Notes: generated by a model not told the origin, from the sequence alone. A stretch of DNA of 64,000 nt from Okeania sp. KiyG1 (GCF_014132355.1 NZ_BLZO01000154.1:1-64000); one strand, 5' to 3'. Shown: positions 38,524 to 48,857, numbered from the stretch's first letter. Translations and numbers: made by a program.

Positions 38524-39342
38524 ATGAAAAAAACAATAAAAAAAGCCTTTTTAGATACAGAAGACGGACAAATTTTTTACCGCATTGGAGGAGAAGGAGA
38601 ACCTCTAATTTTGCTTCCCATGACTCCTCGAAGTAGCGACGAATTTAAAGAATTAATGGCAATTTTAGCCCCTAAATATTGTGTTATTGCTATGGACTTA
38701 ATGGGGTTGGGAGATTCCGATAAACCTCCTAGAGAATATTCTATTTCAGACTATGCTAAAACTGTCATTTTATTGTTAGATGAATTAGGGATTAAAAAAT
38801 GTAGTATTTTGGGCAATTTAACAGGGGGTTATATTGCTGGAGAAGTAGCCGTATCTTATAGCGATCGCTTGAATAAATTAATCCTTTGTAATACTCATGG
38901 TTTTGACGCAGAAGAAGCGGAAAAAATTACTCAAAGATATAGTCAAGGATTTACCATAAAAGAAGACGGTTCTCATCTGATGGAAAGATGGTTGGCGAGG
39001 ATTAATTATGTGGGAAAAGGAGAATTAAATCATCGTTGTGTTATTGATGATTTAAAAGCTTTTGGAGGAAGTATCTATCCTGGGGTTGCCCTGGGTAAAT
39101 ATTGTCTTTCTGCTCCAGAAAGGTTTAAACTTATTAAATGTCCTACCTTAGTTTGTAATGGTACTAAAGCTTTAGAACCTTTAGACAAATATGGCTTTGT
39201 AAAGGCAGAAAATCAAGGTTGGTTATCTGAAGCAATTTCCCATAGTAAAATGGTTGAAATTGAAGGAGGAAACCTGTGGATGATTAATCAAATAGCTGAA
39301 GAAATATCGACAGTTGTTGTTGATTTTTTAGATAATAATTGA
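38524..39342 (+). CDS. Alpha/beta hydrolase-fold protein lacking the catalytic triad
   Basis: 272 aa. Fold features are clear: IFYRIGGEGEPLILLPMTP, the VIAMDLMGLGDSDKP oxyanion/strand region, and IKKCSILGNLTGGYIAGEVA where GxSxG should be. Nucleophile position 99 is Leu (G-N-L-T-G). The acid site in LVCNGTKALEP has Ala/Leu instead of Asp, and the His site in EIEGGNLWMINQ has Asn. All three catalytic residues appear replaced, so it is probably a binding or scaffold protein rather than a hydrolase. It has normal length and no frameshift, so it looks maintained. It is upstream of a DUF29, cupin and reductase gene group. Confidence 0.75.
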   Translation: MKKTIKKAFLDTEDGQIFYRIGGEGEPLILLPMTPRSSDEFKELMAILAPKYCVIAMDLMGLGDSDKPPREYSISDYAKTVILLLDELGIKKCSILGNLTGGYIAGEVAVSYSDRLNKLILCNTHGFDAEEAEKITQRYSQGFTIKEDGSHLMERWLARINYVGKGELNHRCVIDDLKAFGGSIYPGVALGKYCLSAPERFKLIKCPTLVCNGTKALEPLDKYGFVKAENQGWLSEAISHSKMVEIEGGNLWMINQIAEEISTVVVDFLDNN

Positions 39343-39616
39343 AGTAGCACTCAGCAGTCAGTTATCAGCTTTTCAAGGTGTATAATGAGAAGTTAAAACA
39401 TCAATTAACACGCACTAAATGTTTATTCAAATATAGTGGATAAATGTTCCCTTGAATTTTTAGCTGACAGCTAGTGCCGCTACGCGGAAGTCAAAAGTCA
39501 AAAGTCAAAAGTCAAAAATATTGATTAGTAAGGCTTTTAGGATTTTGTAACTGGTTAGTTATTTCTGCCATCCTGCACTAATCAAAGGAAAAATCCATCT
39601 ATTAGGAATTTAACTT

Positions 39617-40072
39617 ATGAGTTATATTGACAAGACGACACAAAACCATGAGATAGCCAAAATGACGAATCTCTATGAAACCGACTTTGTGGAGTGGACT
39701 ATTAAACAAGCTCAAGCATTAAACGATCGCGATCTAAAAGCTCTTGATTGGAATAATTTCAAAGAGGAAATAGAAGATTTGGGAAAAGAACAAATTCATG
39801 ATGTCAGTAGTTTTATTAAAAGATTAATTGAATACAAGCTTAAACTAGAATATTCCTCTCATATTTATCCTCGAAAACACTGGCAAACTGAAATTAACAA
39901 CTTTCAAGATGAAATTGAGAGAAGACTAACTAAAGCTCTGTTAAATAAGATAGATATAGATAAAGAGTACGAAAGAGCTAAAAGATTAGTATTAAGTGAA
40001 TATAAGTTAGACCTTCCTGATAAGTGTCCTTATAGTTTTGAAGATTTAATGGAAAGATTACCAGGAAATTAA
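39617..40072 (+). CDS. DUF29-family protein, copy 1
   Basis: 151 aa (or 136 from the internal ATG 39662, where homology to other DUF29 proteins begins with MTNLYETDFVEW). Conserved text: LDWNNFKEEIEDLGKEQIH, FIKRLIEYKLKLEYS, FQDEIERRLTKALLNKIDID, YSFEDLMERLPGN. All-helical and soluble; function unknown. A clear paralogue lies inverted at 42152-42607, the pair bracketing the cupin and reductase genes. Confidence 0.88.
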   Translation: MSYIDKTTQNHEIAKMTNLYETDFVEWTIKQAQALNDRDLKALDWNNFKEEIEDLGKEQIHDVSSFIKRLIEYKLKLEYSSHIYPRKHWQTEINNFQDEIERRLTKALLNKIDIDKEYERAKRLVLSEYKLDLPDKCPYSFEDLMERLPGN

Positions 40073-40259
40073 CAATAATTATCATCTTACTTGTCGAAGT
40101 TTTTCTAGTTTTAAGACTCGCTAAAATTGCAGTTAAAGTGAGAATTATAACTTGACTACTTCCTCCTTTTGTTCGATAAGAAAACTAAGCAACAAAGAGA
40201 TAATTTAGCTAAAAATTTTCTCGACAATTAGAGTATTAGAGAATGCCTTGTTTATCACA

Positions 40260-41153
40260 TTATAAACGATCTACATAGGATAAAACAGTTCCAGATTTTG
40301 AGATATCCCTATCAATTCGGATAAAGAATAAACCTCCATCATCAGTAATATGACGTAAAGAAGTTGAAAAGCTAGGAACATAAGCAAACCAATGTTTAAC
40401 CAATCGATCATTCCCTATATCACAATAGCCACTCAAACAATACCCTTCTTCGTTATAACATTGAATCATAGAATACTTTCCATCATAATGAGGTAAAATA
40501 GCAAGTAACCAAACACCTCCACCATTATTGCTTTTTCTCAAAAATTTCTTTTTAGCGACTTCAAACTGGATAGTTTGTGTTGTTCCCCAAGGTAAAAGTT
40601 TGCTATCTAATGCCGGAATAAATTCATTCATTCTAGCATCAGGTTTATCTGTTTCTGAGGCTTCATATTTAAAGGGAACTGTTCCATTTTCCATCCACAG
40701 AATTTCTACAGGTTCATCTCCTAAAACCTTCCAATTACCAACTCTAACCCCAGCAGGAATAAAAGAGTAACCATGTTTATCTAATTGCCATTCTCCTATT
40801 TGAATTACTCCACTCAGAATAAAAATCTCTAGATCGGCTGTAAATATTCCTGCGGGAGCTGTAAATTGAGGGGGTAAACTCACCCTTGATGTAGATGCAC
40901 CACAATTATGCCAAGATAATAATCTTCTTGCTGCAAAAGGGACAGTATCTGGCATTCCCTCGATACGCCAATCTAAAAGTTCTGGTACAGTATTAGAGTC
41001 AAAATACTGGTATTGACGAGGGATAAAGTCTGAAGAAATTGCTGTACTTCTTCCAGATAAATTCATCCTTCCTCTGCCATCTCCCCCCCAGTCTTCTTTA
41101 ATTGATGCTACTTCAAATTCACTATTGATATTTTCTTGGTTTTCGCCCATCAT
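40260..41153 (-). CDS. Bicupin-like protein (DUF4437-type)
   Basis: 297 aa. Two beta-rich halves: about 85-160 (SWHNCGASTSRVSLPPQ, GIFTADLEIFILSGVIQIG, KHGYSFIPAGVRVGNWKVLG) and about 195-290, the first with the usual cupin order of strands and PAG turn. The typical His metal ligands of motif 1 are not obvious (LEIFILSG), so metal binding is uncertain. Divergent from the Y-x6-K reductase with a 178-bp shared promoter region. Possibly an isomerase, a dioxygenase-like protein or a sensor. Confidence 0.7.
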   Translation of the reverse strand: MMGENQENINSEFEVASIKEDWGGDGRGRMNLSGRSTAISSDFIPRQYQYFDSNTVPELLDWRIEGMPDTVPFAARRLLSWHNCGASTSRVSLPPQFTAPAGIFTADLEIFILSGVIQIGEWQLDKHGYSFIPAGVRVGNWKVLGDEPVEILWMENGTVPFKYEASETDKPDARMNEFIPALDSKLLPWGTTQTIQFEVAKKKFLRKSNNGGGVWLLAILPHYDGKYSMIQCYNEEGYCLSGYCDIGNDRLVKHWFAYVPSFSTSLRHITDDGGLFFIRIDRDISKSGTVLSYVDRL

Positions 41154-41331
41154 ACTTTAGTCCCTTGTTGAAATTGGTATTTTTTAAGTAAACTATAATC
41201 TAATCTATAATTGTGTGAAATTGCAAGAAATATTGCTGAAGTCAACGGCGGTTGACCATACAAGTTTACATAATTTAATAAACTAATCTAACTATTAATC
41301 TCTGAACTTAAAAATTAACTATATTAAACCT

Positions 41332-42123
41332 ATGAAAGTTGCTTTAATAACTGGTGGAACTCGTGGAATAGGGTTGGCTATTTCTCGTAAATTAGCTGAA
41401 GATGGTTTTAATCTCATCCTGGGATATCATTCTAACCATGATGCTGCTTTTGCAGTAAAAAAAGAGTTAGAAAAATCAAATATTAGGGTTATTACTGTAG
41501 CAGGAGACATCAAAAAATCTGAAACTGTTGATGCTTTATTTCAGGTAGTCGAAGAAAACTTCAATAGTCAACTCATAGCTTTTGTTCATGTCGCTGGTTA
41601 TGCTATTACCGCAACACTCCCAGGAAATTTTACTTTTGAACAGTATGAAGCAGCTCAAGAAATTTATCCTAAAGCATTTATTCGCTGTATTGAAAAAGCT
41701 CTAACTTATATGGTTGATGGTCAAGGTAGAGTCGTTGTCATTTCTGCAACAGGTGTTCATAACCCAGGAAAAGTTTATGGAATGGCCGCACCAGCTAAAG
41801 CAGCAATGGAAACTTTAGCCAAACATTATGCGATCGCTGTTGCTCCACGGAGAATTACTGTTAATATTATTACTCCTGGTTATATCAAAACTCAAGCATG
41901 GGATGGCTATCTCGATAAAGTACCTTATATTGATAAAATCCCTCCCCAAGTAACTCCTATGGGAAGATGGGGAGAACCGGAAGATATTGCTCCTTTAGTG
42001 GCCTTTCTTTGTTCTCCAGAAAGTCAATTTATTACTGGTCAACATATTTATGTTGATGGGGGGTTAGAATTATCTTTATTTTGGAATATTCATCGGTTTA
42101 GTGAAACTTTAAAAGCAGAATAA
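41332..42123 (+). CDS. Short-chain dehydrogenase/reductase of the Y-x6-K (FabI/FabL-like) type
   Basis: 263 aa. NAD(P)-binding TGGTRGIG at 7-14 and VAGDI at 56-60. The catalytic Ser is in VVVISATG (Ser138). Tyr149 and Lys156 sit in YGMAAPAK, spacing Y-x6-K rather than the common Y-x3-K. This spacing is typical of enoyl-ACP reductases FabI/FabL and their relatives. The C-terminus GRWGEPEDIAPLVAFLCSPE and GQHIYVDGGLEL are standard SDR. It probably reduces an acyl or polyketide-like substrate with NADPH. Whether it is a true enoyl reductase cannot be read from sequence. Its only conserved-strand neighbours are accessory genes. Confidence 0.82.
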   Translation: MKVALITGGTRGIGLAISRKLAEDGFNLILGYHSNHDAAFAVKKELEKSNIRVITVAGDIKKSETVDALFQVVEENFNSQLIAFVHVAGYAITATLPGNFTFEQYEAAQEIYPKAFIRCIEKALTYMVDGQGRVVVISATGVHNPGKVYGMAAPAKAAMETLAKHYAIAVAPRRITVNIITPGYIKTQAWDGYLDKVPYIDKIPPQVTPMGRWGEPEDIAPLVAFLCSPESQFITGQHIYVDGGLELSLFWNIHRFSETLKAE

Positions 42124-42151
42124 TTTATCGTTGTGATGTGAACCGCAATAA

Positions 42152-42607
42152 TCAATTTTCTGGCAATCTTTTCATCAAATCTGCAAAAGTATAAGGAGAA
42201 AGTTCGGGTAAACTAATATCATATACTTTTAAAACTTTACGTTTTGCTCGCTCATATTCAGGTTGAATATTGATTTTATTTAATAGGGTATTAGTAAGTC
42301 TTCTCTCAATTTCATCTTGGAAATCATCAACTTCATCAATCCAATTTCTGCGCGATAGGATATCATTAGTGTAGTCTAGCTTTAACCTGTAAATTATGAT
42401 TTGTTTTAAAAAGCTATGAACTGCATTAATTTGCTCTTTTCCTAAATTATCTATCTCCTCCTTTAAATTCTCCCAATCAAGTGCTTTTTGATTACGTTTG
42501 CTCAAAACTTTTGCTTGTTCTTCTGTCCATTGAACAAAATCTGTTTCATATAGATTAGTCATTCTAGTTTTTGTATTGGTTTGTCTAGTCACGTCAATAG
42601 AATTCAT
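42152..42607 (-). CDS. DUF29-family protein, copy 2
   Basis: 151 aa; from ATG 42562 it reads MTNLYETDFVQW like copy 1. Shared blocks: ALDWENLKEEIDNLGKEQI, FQDEIERRLTNTLLNKI, YTFADLMKRLPEN. The same 15-residue N-terminal extension before MTNLY occurs in both paralogues, so the longer start is plausible. Convergent with the reductase (29 bp apart). Confidence 0.88.
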   Translation of the reverse strand: MNSIDVTRQTNTKTRMTNLYETDFVQWTEEQAKVLSKRNQKALDWENLKEEIDNLGKEQINAVHSFLKQIIIYRLKLDYTNDILSRRNWIDEVDDFQDEIERRLTNTLLNKINIQPEYERAKRKVLKVYDISLPELSPYTFADLMKRLPEN

Positions 42608-42845
42608 CGGTAAAACTCCTAGTTAGATTTTTAATTTTATGACTCTTAAGGAACTACAATAATTTTTCCCATAAAACGACGCTGCTCCATTTTCGTCAAT
42701 GCTTGCGAACTGCTTGCATTTTTGGTGTATTATTTAAACTATTTGATTGTCCTGTTCGCTAACGTGTGAAGATATATATTTTTTAATTTCTGACAACACT
42801 CCCCACACTCCCCACACTCCCCATCTCCCCATCTCCTCATCTTCC

Positions 42846-43326
<481 letters not shown>

Positions 43327-43361
43327 AATCTAACTCCTGATGGGACAAAGATAATTATGTT

Positions 43362-43470
43362 ATAGCAGAAGGAAGAAGGAAGAAGGAAGAAAGAAGAAGG
43401 AAAAGTATTATGTTGTCTGAGTTTTAGAGCTTCTCGATCTGTCCTAACCTTTGCTTCGACTGCTATATAT
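43362..43470 (-). repeat. Inverted solo copy of the 70-bp block plus heptamers
   Basis: Reads AGAAGGAAGAAGGAAGAAGG, then GTATTATGTTGTCTGAGTTT, TGTCCTAACCTTTGCTTCGA and CTGCTATATAT, the reverse complement of the 37.3-38.4 kb repeat with its heptamer tract on the correct side. It shows that block and tract move or are copied together. Confidence 0.8.
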
Positions 43471-43544
43471 CATGTTTGGTTGAATACTTATACTTTGAAA
43501 GAAGAAAGGCAGAAGGAATTCCCCCCTACTCTCCGAGTGAAAGC

Positions 43545-43675
43545 TGTACTTTACCGAAATATTGTGGTTTAAAGCCTCCCCTTTTAAGGGGATAATAAAT
43601 AAAAATTTTCCTGTTCGTCAATCCTCTTGTTTTCAAGGAGAGGTAATTCGCGCATTCTAAATTCGCGCATTCTTG
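43545..43675. repeat. Dispersed repeat family C, copy 3
   Basis: TTTACCGAAATATTGTGGTT, CCTCCCCTTTTAAGGGG, AATAAAAATTTTCCTGTTCG, GGAGAGGTAATTCGCGCATT. Very close to the copy at 17040-17170. Confidence 0.65.
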
Positions 43676-44175
43676 AACCATAAGTCTTGAAACCCTTGTG
43701 GGGAATAGGGGAGTAGGGAACCCACCCCTAACCACTCCCAGGAGGGGAAGATTGTGGTTGGGTTGATCCAGGGGATAAGCTGCGAAGATCGTCCCTCAAC
43801 CAAACCTACATCTATGTGCAACATTTAAGATAAGAGGTTGTCTGAGAAGTCTCATTTGCTACATCAAAGCCGCCTAAATCCCCCTTTCAACAAAAAGCAC
43901 AGCATCCTCTGGCTTCCCCCGATCCTGCGGGGGACGGGAGGGGGATTAATAAAGGGGAACTTTTACCAGCTAATGGATTCTTGTTCCCCCCAGAATTGGG
44001 GGGTTAGGGGGCAAAATTCAGTATTAAACAACTTTTCAAACATCCTCTAAAGCAGTCTATTACTGGACTTTTATGTACTGATAACTGATAACTGAAATGA
44101 TATCGGGAATTTACAGAAATTTAACTGTAGATATACAAATATATTGGGCAACAATTAAAGGAAGAAATATTAACT

Positions 44176-47100
44176 ATGGCAAGTAAACTCTGGCGGAATA
44201 TTTGGCGAGTTCTCAACACAGAAATAGAATTGAATTTATCTGAAACTGTTAAAGGTGGAGTTGAGTCTGGTAAGGCTGTTTTGGAAATAGCAAAAGCTCT
44301 ACAAGAAAATAAGGATGCTAAAGAATTAAAACCTTTTATTGAAAATATTGATTCACTTTTGGATGTGTTAAATTCTCCCCTGGTAAAAGTTGCTGGGGCG
44401 GGTTTACCTTTTTTGCCTATTGCAACTGGAATTATTACTTTTATTATTGAAAAAACTCGTCAAGAGCCAAGTTTAGAAGATGAAGTACAATTGGTGGCTC
44501 AGGTGGCTTATTTAGAAAGTTTAAGAAGATTTTTAATAGACCATCCTGAAATATCAGAAAAGCTGACAGAAACTGAGGCATCGAAGGAGGTACAAAAACA
44601 AATAAAAAAAGTGGATAAAGAAATAGATTTTAATGAACAAGATGCTAGGAATACTTTAATTTGTTTCTATGATTCACCTTTGAGGAAAAATTTTAATGAA
44701 ATTTTGGTCAAACGCTTGAAAGAATCTGGTTTAACTCAAAATCAAGCCAAAATAGTTACTGAAAGAATTTCTCGCAATACCCACCGTTATATGAAAGAAG
44801 CAGTGGTGGAGGTGAAAGACAATGCTAAGAAATTAGCGGGAATTTATGGGGGTGGTTGGCAGCAAGATTTGGAAGTTTATGGCAGTATCGATAAATATTT
44901 AGAGAAGAATATTGCTACTAAACCAGACGAAGAAGTATTTGATGAAAAATTCACTTTTCGGCAGATTTATGTGCCACTAAAAGTTAAACCTGTTAACTCT
45001 AATGGGGAAATTAAAGAAAGAGCAACACCCCAGAATATTGAGGAGTGGGCAAAAACAATTTTGCTGGATGAAAAAAAAGACAAACAGGTGTTATTTATTC
45101 AAGCAGGACCGGGAAGAGGAAAAAGTGTATTTTGCCGAATGTTTGCCGACTGGGTACGTCAGGAATTACATCCTATATATACGCCGATTTTAATTCGGTT
45201 ACGGGATGTCAGAAATTTTGCAGCAAATATTGATGAAACTTTAGCTGATGCTGTGGGTTGGGATTTTGTTACTAGCGATATTGGTTGGTTGACAAACCAC
45301 AATACTCGGTTTCTGTTTTTGCTGGATGGGTTTGATGAATTGTTGTTGGAACGAGGTGCTAGTAATGAGCTGAAAGTATTTTTAGACCAGGTGGCACAGT
45401 TTCAGAAACGGGCGGCAGAAAATAAGGAGCGCAGTCATCGGGTTTTGATTACGGGTAGACCTTTGGCACTTTATGGAATTGAAAGGTTGATGCCTCCTAA
45501 TTTGGAGCGGGTGAGTATTTTGCCGATGGATAACGAGGTTCAGCAACGGTGGTTTGAGAAGTGGCAGACTATTGTTGCGGAAGAGGAAACAGAAAAGTTT
45601 CGGGAATTTTTACAGAGTCAAGAATGTCCGGAGCAGGTTAAGGAGTTGGCACGGGAACCACTTTTATTGTATTTGCTTGCTGCAATGCACCGGGATAAGC
45701 AGTTAAAAGTAGAGATGTTTGCTAATGCTGATGTTGGTGGGGCAAAAGTCTCGGTCTATGAGCAAGCATTGGAATGGGTGTTGGAGAAGCAGCGAGTAGA
45801 AGAGGGTAAAAATATTAATCCGGAAATTACGAAGTTAGACCCAGAAGATTTAGAAATTTTGTTGGCAGAAGCGGGGTTGTGTGTGGTGCAGTCTGGTGGA
45901 GAATATGCTGCAATAAAAATGATTGAAGACCGATTGGTGAAACAGGGATATAAGGAGTTACAGGCGTTAATTGAAAAAGCTAGGCAAGATAAACGAGAGG
46001 ATGGATTGAAAAATGCTTTGGCTGCGTTTTATTTGAAGTCGGCAGCAAAGGCGGAAAATTCGGTGGAGTTTTTCCACAAGAGTTTTGGTGAGTTTCTCTG
46101 TGCAAAACGGATGGTGGAAAGTCTGGAAGATTTGGCGGAGAAAACGAAAACTGGGAAGCGACGTAAGACTTATGTGGTATCTGATGAAGATCTGGAATGG
46201 CGGGTTTACGATCTGTTTGGTTATGGCAGTCTGACTGTGGAAGTTGTGGAATATTTGATGGCGTTGTTGGTGAAGAGTGAGGTTGAGTTGGTGGTGTTGT
46301 TTGAGCGGTTACATGGGTTTTATCTAGACTGGAGTGATGGGAAGTTTATTGAAGCGACGGAGGAAACTTTACCTCAGAAGAAGGGGAGGCAGTTGCAGCA
46401 GTGGGGTATTGAGTCTGGGCAGCGTCGGGTGGATATTTATACGGGGTTGAATGTGATGATTTTGTTGTTTGAGCTGCATCGTTATGGGAAGTCTCAGGAG
46501 GAGTTGCGGGAGCAGTTGCATTTTTATCCTTGTGGTCAACCTGATAGTGAGGATTTTGATCTAAGAAGATTACTGCGAATTATTGATTATAGTCAATGTC
46601 TTGGGAATGGTGCTTTTGGGGAAATAGTAGGTAGTTTTCTTAGTGGTGCCGACCTCAGTGGTGCCAACCTCAGAAATGCAGACCTCAGTGGTACCAACAT
46701 CAGTGATGCAGACCTCAGTGCTACTAACCTCATTCGTGCCGACCTCAGAAATGCAGACCTCAGTGGTACCAACATCAGTGATGCCGACCTGATTCATGTC
46801 AACCTCAGAAATGCCAACCTCAGTGGTGCCGAACTCAGAAATACCTACCTCAGTGGTGCTGACCTCAGAAGTGCCAACCTTAGTGGTGCCGACCTCAGTG
46901 GTGTCAACCTCAGAAGTGCCAACCTTAGTGGTGCCGACCTCTTTGTTGCTGACCTCAGTGGTGCCAATCTCAGTGGTGCTGATTTCAGTGATACTGACCT
47001 CAGAAGTGCTGATCTCAGCGGTGCCAACCTCAGTGAGATTAACCTCTTTGTTGCTGACCTCGGTGAAGCTGACCTATTTGATGCCGACCTCAGTGGTGTC

Positions 47101-47283
47101 AACCTCAGTGATGCCAACCTCAGTGGTGTCAACCTCAGTAATATCACATGGGACCAGTATACTAAATGGTCAAATGCTATCGGTTTACATGAAGCAATAG
47201 GAGTTCCAGAAGAGCTACAACAAAACCCAGAATTTGTCGCAGCGGTTGCTCAGTTGGAAGCAGCAAGTCAGGAAGAAGAGTAG
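44176..47283 (+). CDS. NACHT STAND NTPase with C-terminal pentapeptide repeats
   Basis: 1035 aa. The N-terminal region 1-260 is helical with one hydrophobic stretch (about 70-95, LVKVAGAGLPFLPIATGIIT); it could be an effector domain. The NACHT module follows: Walker A GPGRGKS near 311-318, Walker B with the typical acidic series FLFLLDGFDEL (382-389), sensor VLITGRPLALYG. After a helical winged-helix/superhelical part (about 480-810, with FFHKSFGEFLCAKRM) come about 30 pentapeptides (A-D/N-L-S/R-x, about 822-985) and a tail WDQYTKWSNAIG. Architecture matches bacterial NACHT proteins, some of which are anti-phage. The repeats would form the ligand-sensing beta helix. Alone, no obvious operon partner. 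Confidence 0.88.
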   Translation: MASKLWRNIWRVLNTEIELNLSETVKGGVESGKAVLEIAKALQENKDAKELKPFIENIDSLLDVLNSPLVKVAGAGLPFLPIATGIITFIIEKTRQEPSLEDEVQLVAQVAYLESLRRFLIDHPEISEKLTETEASKEVQKQIKKVDKEIDFNEQDARNTLICFYDSPLRKNFNEILVKRLKESGLTQNQAKIVTERISRNTHRYMKEAVVEVKDNAKKLAGIYGGGWQQDLEVYGSIDKYLEKNIATKPDEEVFDEKFTFRQIYVPLKVKPVNSNGEIKERATPQNIEEWAKTILLDEKKDKQVLFIQAGPGRGKSVFCRMFADWVRQELHPIYTPILIRLRDVRNFAANIDETLADAVGWDFVTSDIGWLTNHNTRFLFLLDGFDELLLERGASNELKVFLDQVAQFQKRAAENKERSHRVLITGRPLALYGIERLMPPNLERVSILPMDNEVQQRWFEKWQTIVAEEETEKFREFLQSQECPEQVKELAREPLLLYLLAAMHRDKQLKVEMFANADVGGAKVSVYEQALEWVLEKQRVEEGKNINPEITKLDPEDLEILLAEAGLCVVQSGGEYAAIKMIEDRLVKQGYKELQALIEKARQDKREDGLKNALAAFYLKSAAKAENSVEFFHKSFGEFLCAKRMVESLEDLAEKTKTGKRRKTYVVSDEDLEWRVYDLFGYGSLTVEVVEYLMALLVKSEVELVVLFERLHGFYLDWSDGKFIEATEETLPQKKGRQLQQWGIESGQRRVDIYTGLNVMILLFELHRYGKSQEELREQLHFYPCGQPDSEDFDLRRLLRIIDYSQCLGNGAFGEIVGSFLSGADLSGANLRNADLSGTNISDADLSATNLIRADLRNADLSGTNISDADLIHVNLRNANLSGAELRNTYLSGADLRSANLSGADLSGVNLRSANLSGADLFVADLSGANLSGADFSDTDLRSADLSGANLSEINLFVADLGEADLFDADLSGVNLSDANLSGVNLSNITWDQYTKWSNAIGLHEAIGVPEELQQNPEFVAAVAQLEAASQEEE

Positions 47284-47691
47284 CTTGTAGGTTGGGTTTA
47301 CGAAAGGAAACCCAACACCAAGATGTATCTGTTGCATTGCCCGAAAGTCTCGTATTAGGGAGTTTCCACCATGAACAATTTTCCTAAGAAGACCTTAAGC
47401 ATTAGATTATATCAAATCCGTTTAATTCGGTATAAAAAAATGTTCTATCTTCAACAATTACCAAATATTTCTTGATTTCCCCCTAACCCCATCTCTCCAT
47501 CTCCCTACCTCCCCATCTCCCCACCCTCCCCACACTCCCCACCCTCTGATTACACGGATGCTACCGGATTTGATATTATTGGTGCGGGGGCGGGTTCACC
47601 AGGTCCTGGGTAAAACCATTAACTTAACGCGGAACCCGCCCCTACCCGGTGCACCATTTTAGATGTGTCAGTCTACTACTGAACTACTAAA
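47284..47691. other. Intergenic repeats after the NACHT gene
   Basis: Contains a family D element (47411-47575) and a half family B end (47649-47687, CACCATTTTAGATGTGTCAG). No gene. Confidence 0.5.
47411..47575. repeat. Family D MITE copy 2, inverted
   Basis: Starts TATCAAATCCGTTTAATTCG and ends GATGCTACCGGATTTGATAT. In reverse complement it aligns with 34184-34331 over both ends and the AAATATTTG/TTGAAGAT module. The centre is a CTCCCCAC tandem tract of different length. Confidence 0.85.
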
Positions 47692-48744
47692 CTGATTTTC
47701 ACGCTTATTGATGTTTGATTTAGCTATTGGACAATAGTTAGGAATTGCTAATTCAATCTAAAAATATTTATAGATAAAGGTTTGAGCATTGATTTTTGAA
47801 GTAGCCTTCTCACATCTGTTGTGCCAGAGCGATCGCTGATTTTCACGTTGATTAATGTTTGATTTATCTATTGGACAATAGTTAGCCTTGCTGATTCAAT
47901 TTAAAAGTTTTGAAAGATAAAGGTTTGAGGATTGATTTTTGAAGTAGCCTTCTCACATCTGTTGCGCCAGAGCGATCGCTGATTTTCACGTTGATTAATG
48001 TTTGATTTATCTATTGGACAATAGTTAGCCTTGCTGATTCAATTTAAAAGTTTTGAAAGATAAAGGTTTGAGGATTGATTTTTGAAGTAGCCTTCTCACA
48101 TCTGTTGCGCCAGAGCGATCGCTGATTTTCACGTTGATTAATGTTTGATTTATCTATTGGACAATAGTTAGCCTTGCTGATTCAATTTAAAAGTTTTGAA
48201 AGATAAAGGTTTGAGGATTGATTTTTGAAGTAGCCTTCTCACATCTGTTGCGCCAGAGCGATCGCTAATTTTCACGTTGATTAATGTTTGATTTATCTAT
48301 TGGACAATAGTTAGCCTTGCTAATTCAATTTAAAAGTTTTGAAAGATAAAGGTTTGAGGATTGATTTTTGAAGTAGCCTTCTCACATCTGTTCCACGAAA
48401 GCAAACGCTGATTTTCACGTTGATTAATGTTTGATTTATTTATTGGACAATAGTTAGCCTTGCTGATTCAATTTAAAAGTGAGCATTGATTTTTGAAGTA
48501 GCCTTCTCACATCTGTTGCGCCAGAGCGATCGCTGATTTTCACGTTGATTAATGTTTGATTTATCTATTGGACAATAGTTAGCCTTGCTGATTCAATTTA
48601 AAAGTGAGCATTGATTTTTGAAGTAGCCTTCTCACATCTGTTCCACGAAAGCAAACGCTGATTTTCACGTTGATTAATGTTTGATTTATCTATTGGACAA
48701 TAGTTAGCCTTGCTAATTCAATTTAAAAGTTTTGAAAGATAAAT
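47692..48744. repeat. Tandem array of eight ~143-bp repeats with HIP1 site
   Basis: The landmark TGATTTTCACGTTGATTAAT starts near 47692, 47837, 47980, 48123, 48266, 48409, 48534 and 48659. Period is 143-145 bp, falling to 125 bp in the last two intervals through an internal 18-bp loss (TTTTGAAAGATAAAGGTT part). Two junction variants alternate: TGCGCCAGAGCGATCGCTGA and TCCACGAAAGCAAACGCTGA. No ORF. The array runs directly into a duplicated antitoxin gene tail. Confidence 0.92.
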
Positions 48745-48804
48745 GATGCGGAAGTTGAAGCAATGCTTGAAGAACGTTTAGTGGAGAAATATTTAAAATC
48801 TTGA
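48745..48804 (+). pseudogene. Duplicated 3' end of the neighbouring antitoxin gene
   Basis: DAEVEAMLEERLVEKYLKS then TGA is encoded here and is nearly identical to the end of the intact antitoxin at 48858-49094 (DEEVEAMLEERLVEKYLK). Only the last 20 codons are present; the front is replaced by the 143-bp repeat array. No toxin follows this copy. Confidence 0.85.
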
Positions 48805-48857
48805 GTAAAATACATAATATAATATTTAGATAAAAGCAATTTGAAGGAATAAAAATT

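Larger units (their letters stand above)
43327..44175. other. 849-bp intergenic region made of interspersed repeats
   Basis: Contains an inverted copy of the heptamer-block repeat (43362-43470), a family C copy (43545-43675), the CCACCCCTAACCACTCCC motif (43718-43740) and a GGGGG hairpin cluster (43860-44010). No credible gene; a 70-codon plus frame at 43838 is repeat-derived. Confidence 0.6.

Noticed and set aside
43838-44050. A 70-codon plus-strand frame
   Set aside because: Lies wholly in CCCCC/GGGGG interspersed hairpin repeats; no family resemblance or ribosome site.
46570-47200. Several antisense and shifted frames of 60-134 codons in the NACHT gene's 3' part
   Set aside because: They are artefacts of the 15-bp pentapeptide-coding repeat (CTCAGTGGTGCCAAC), which is open in all frames.
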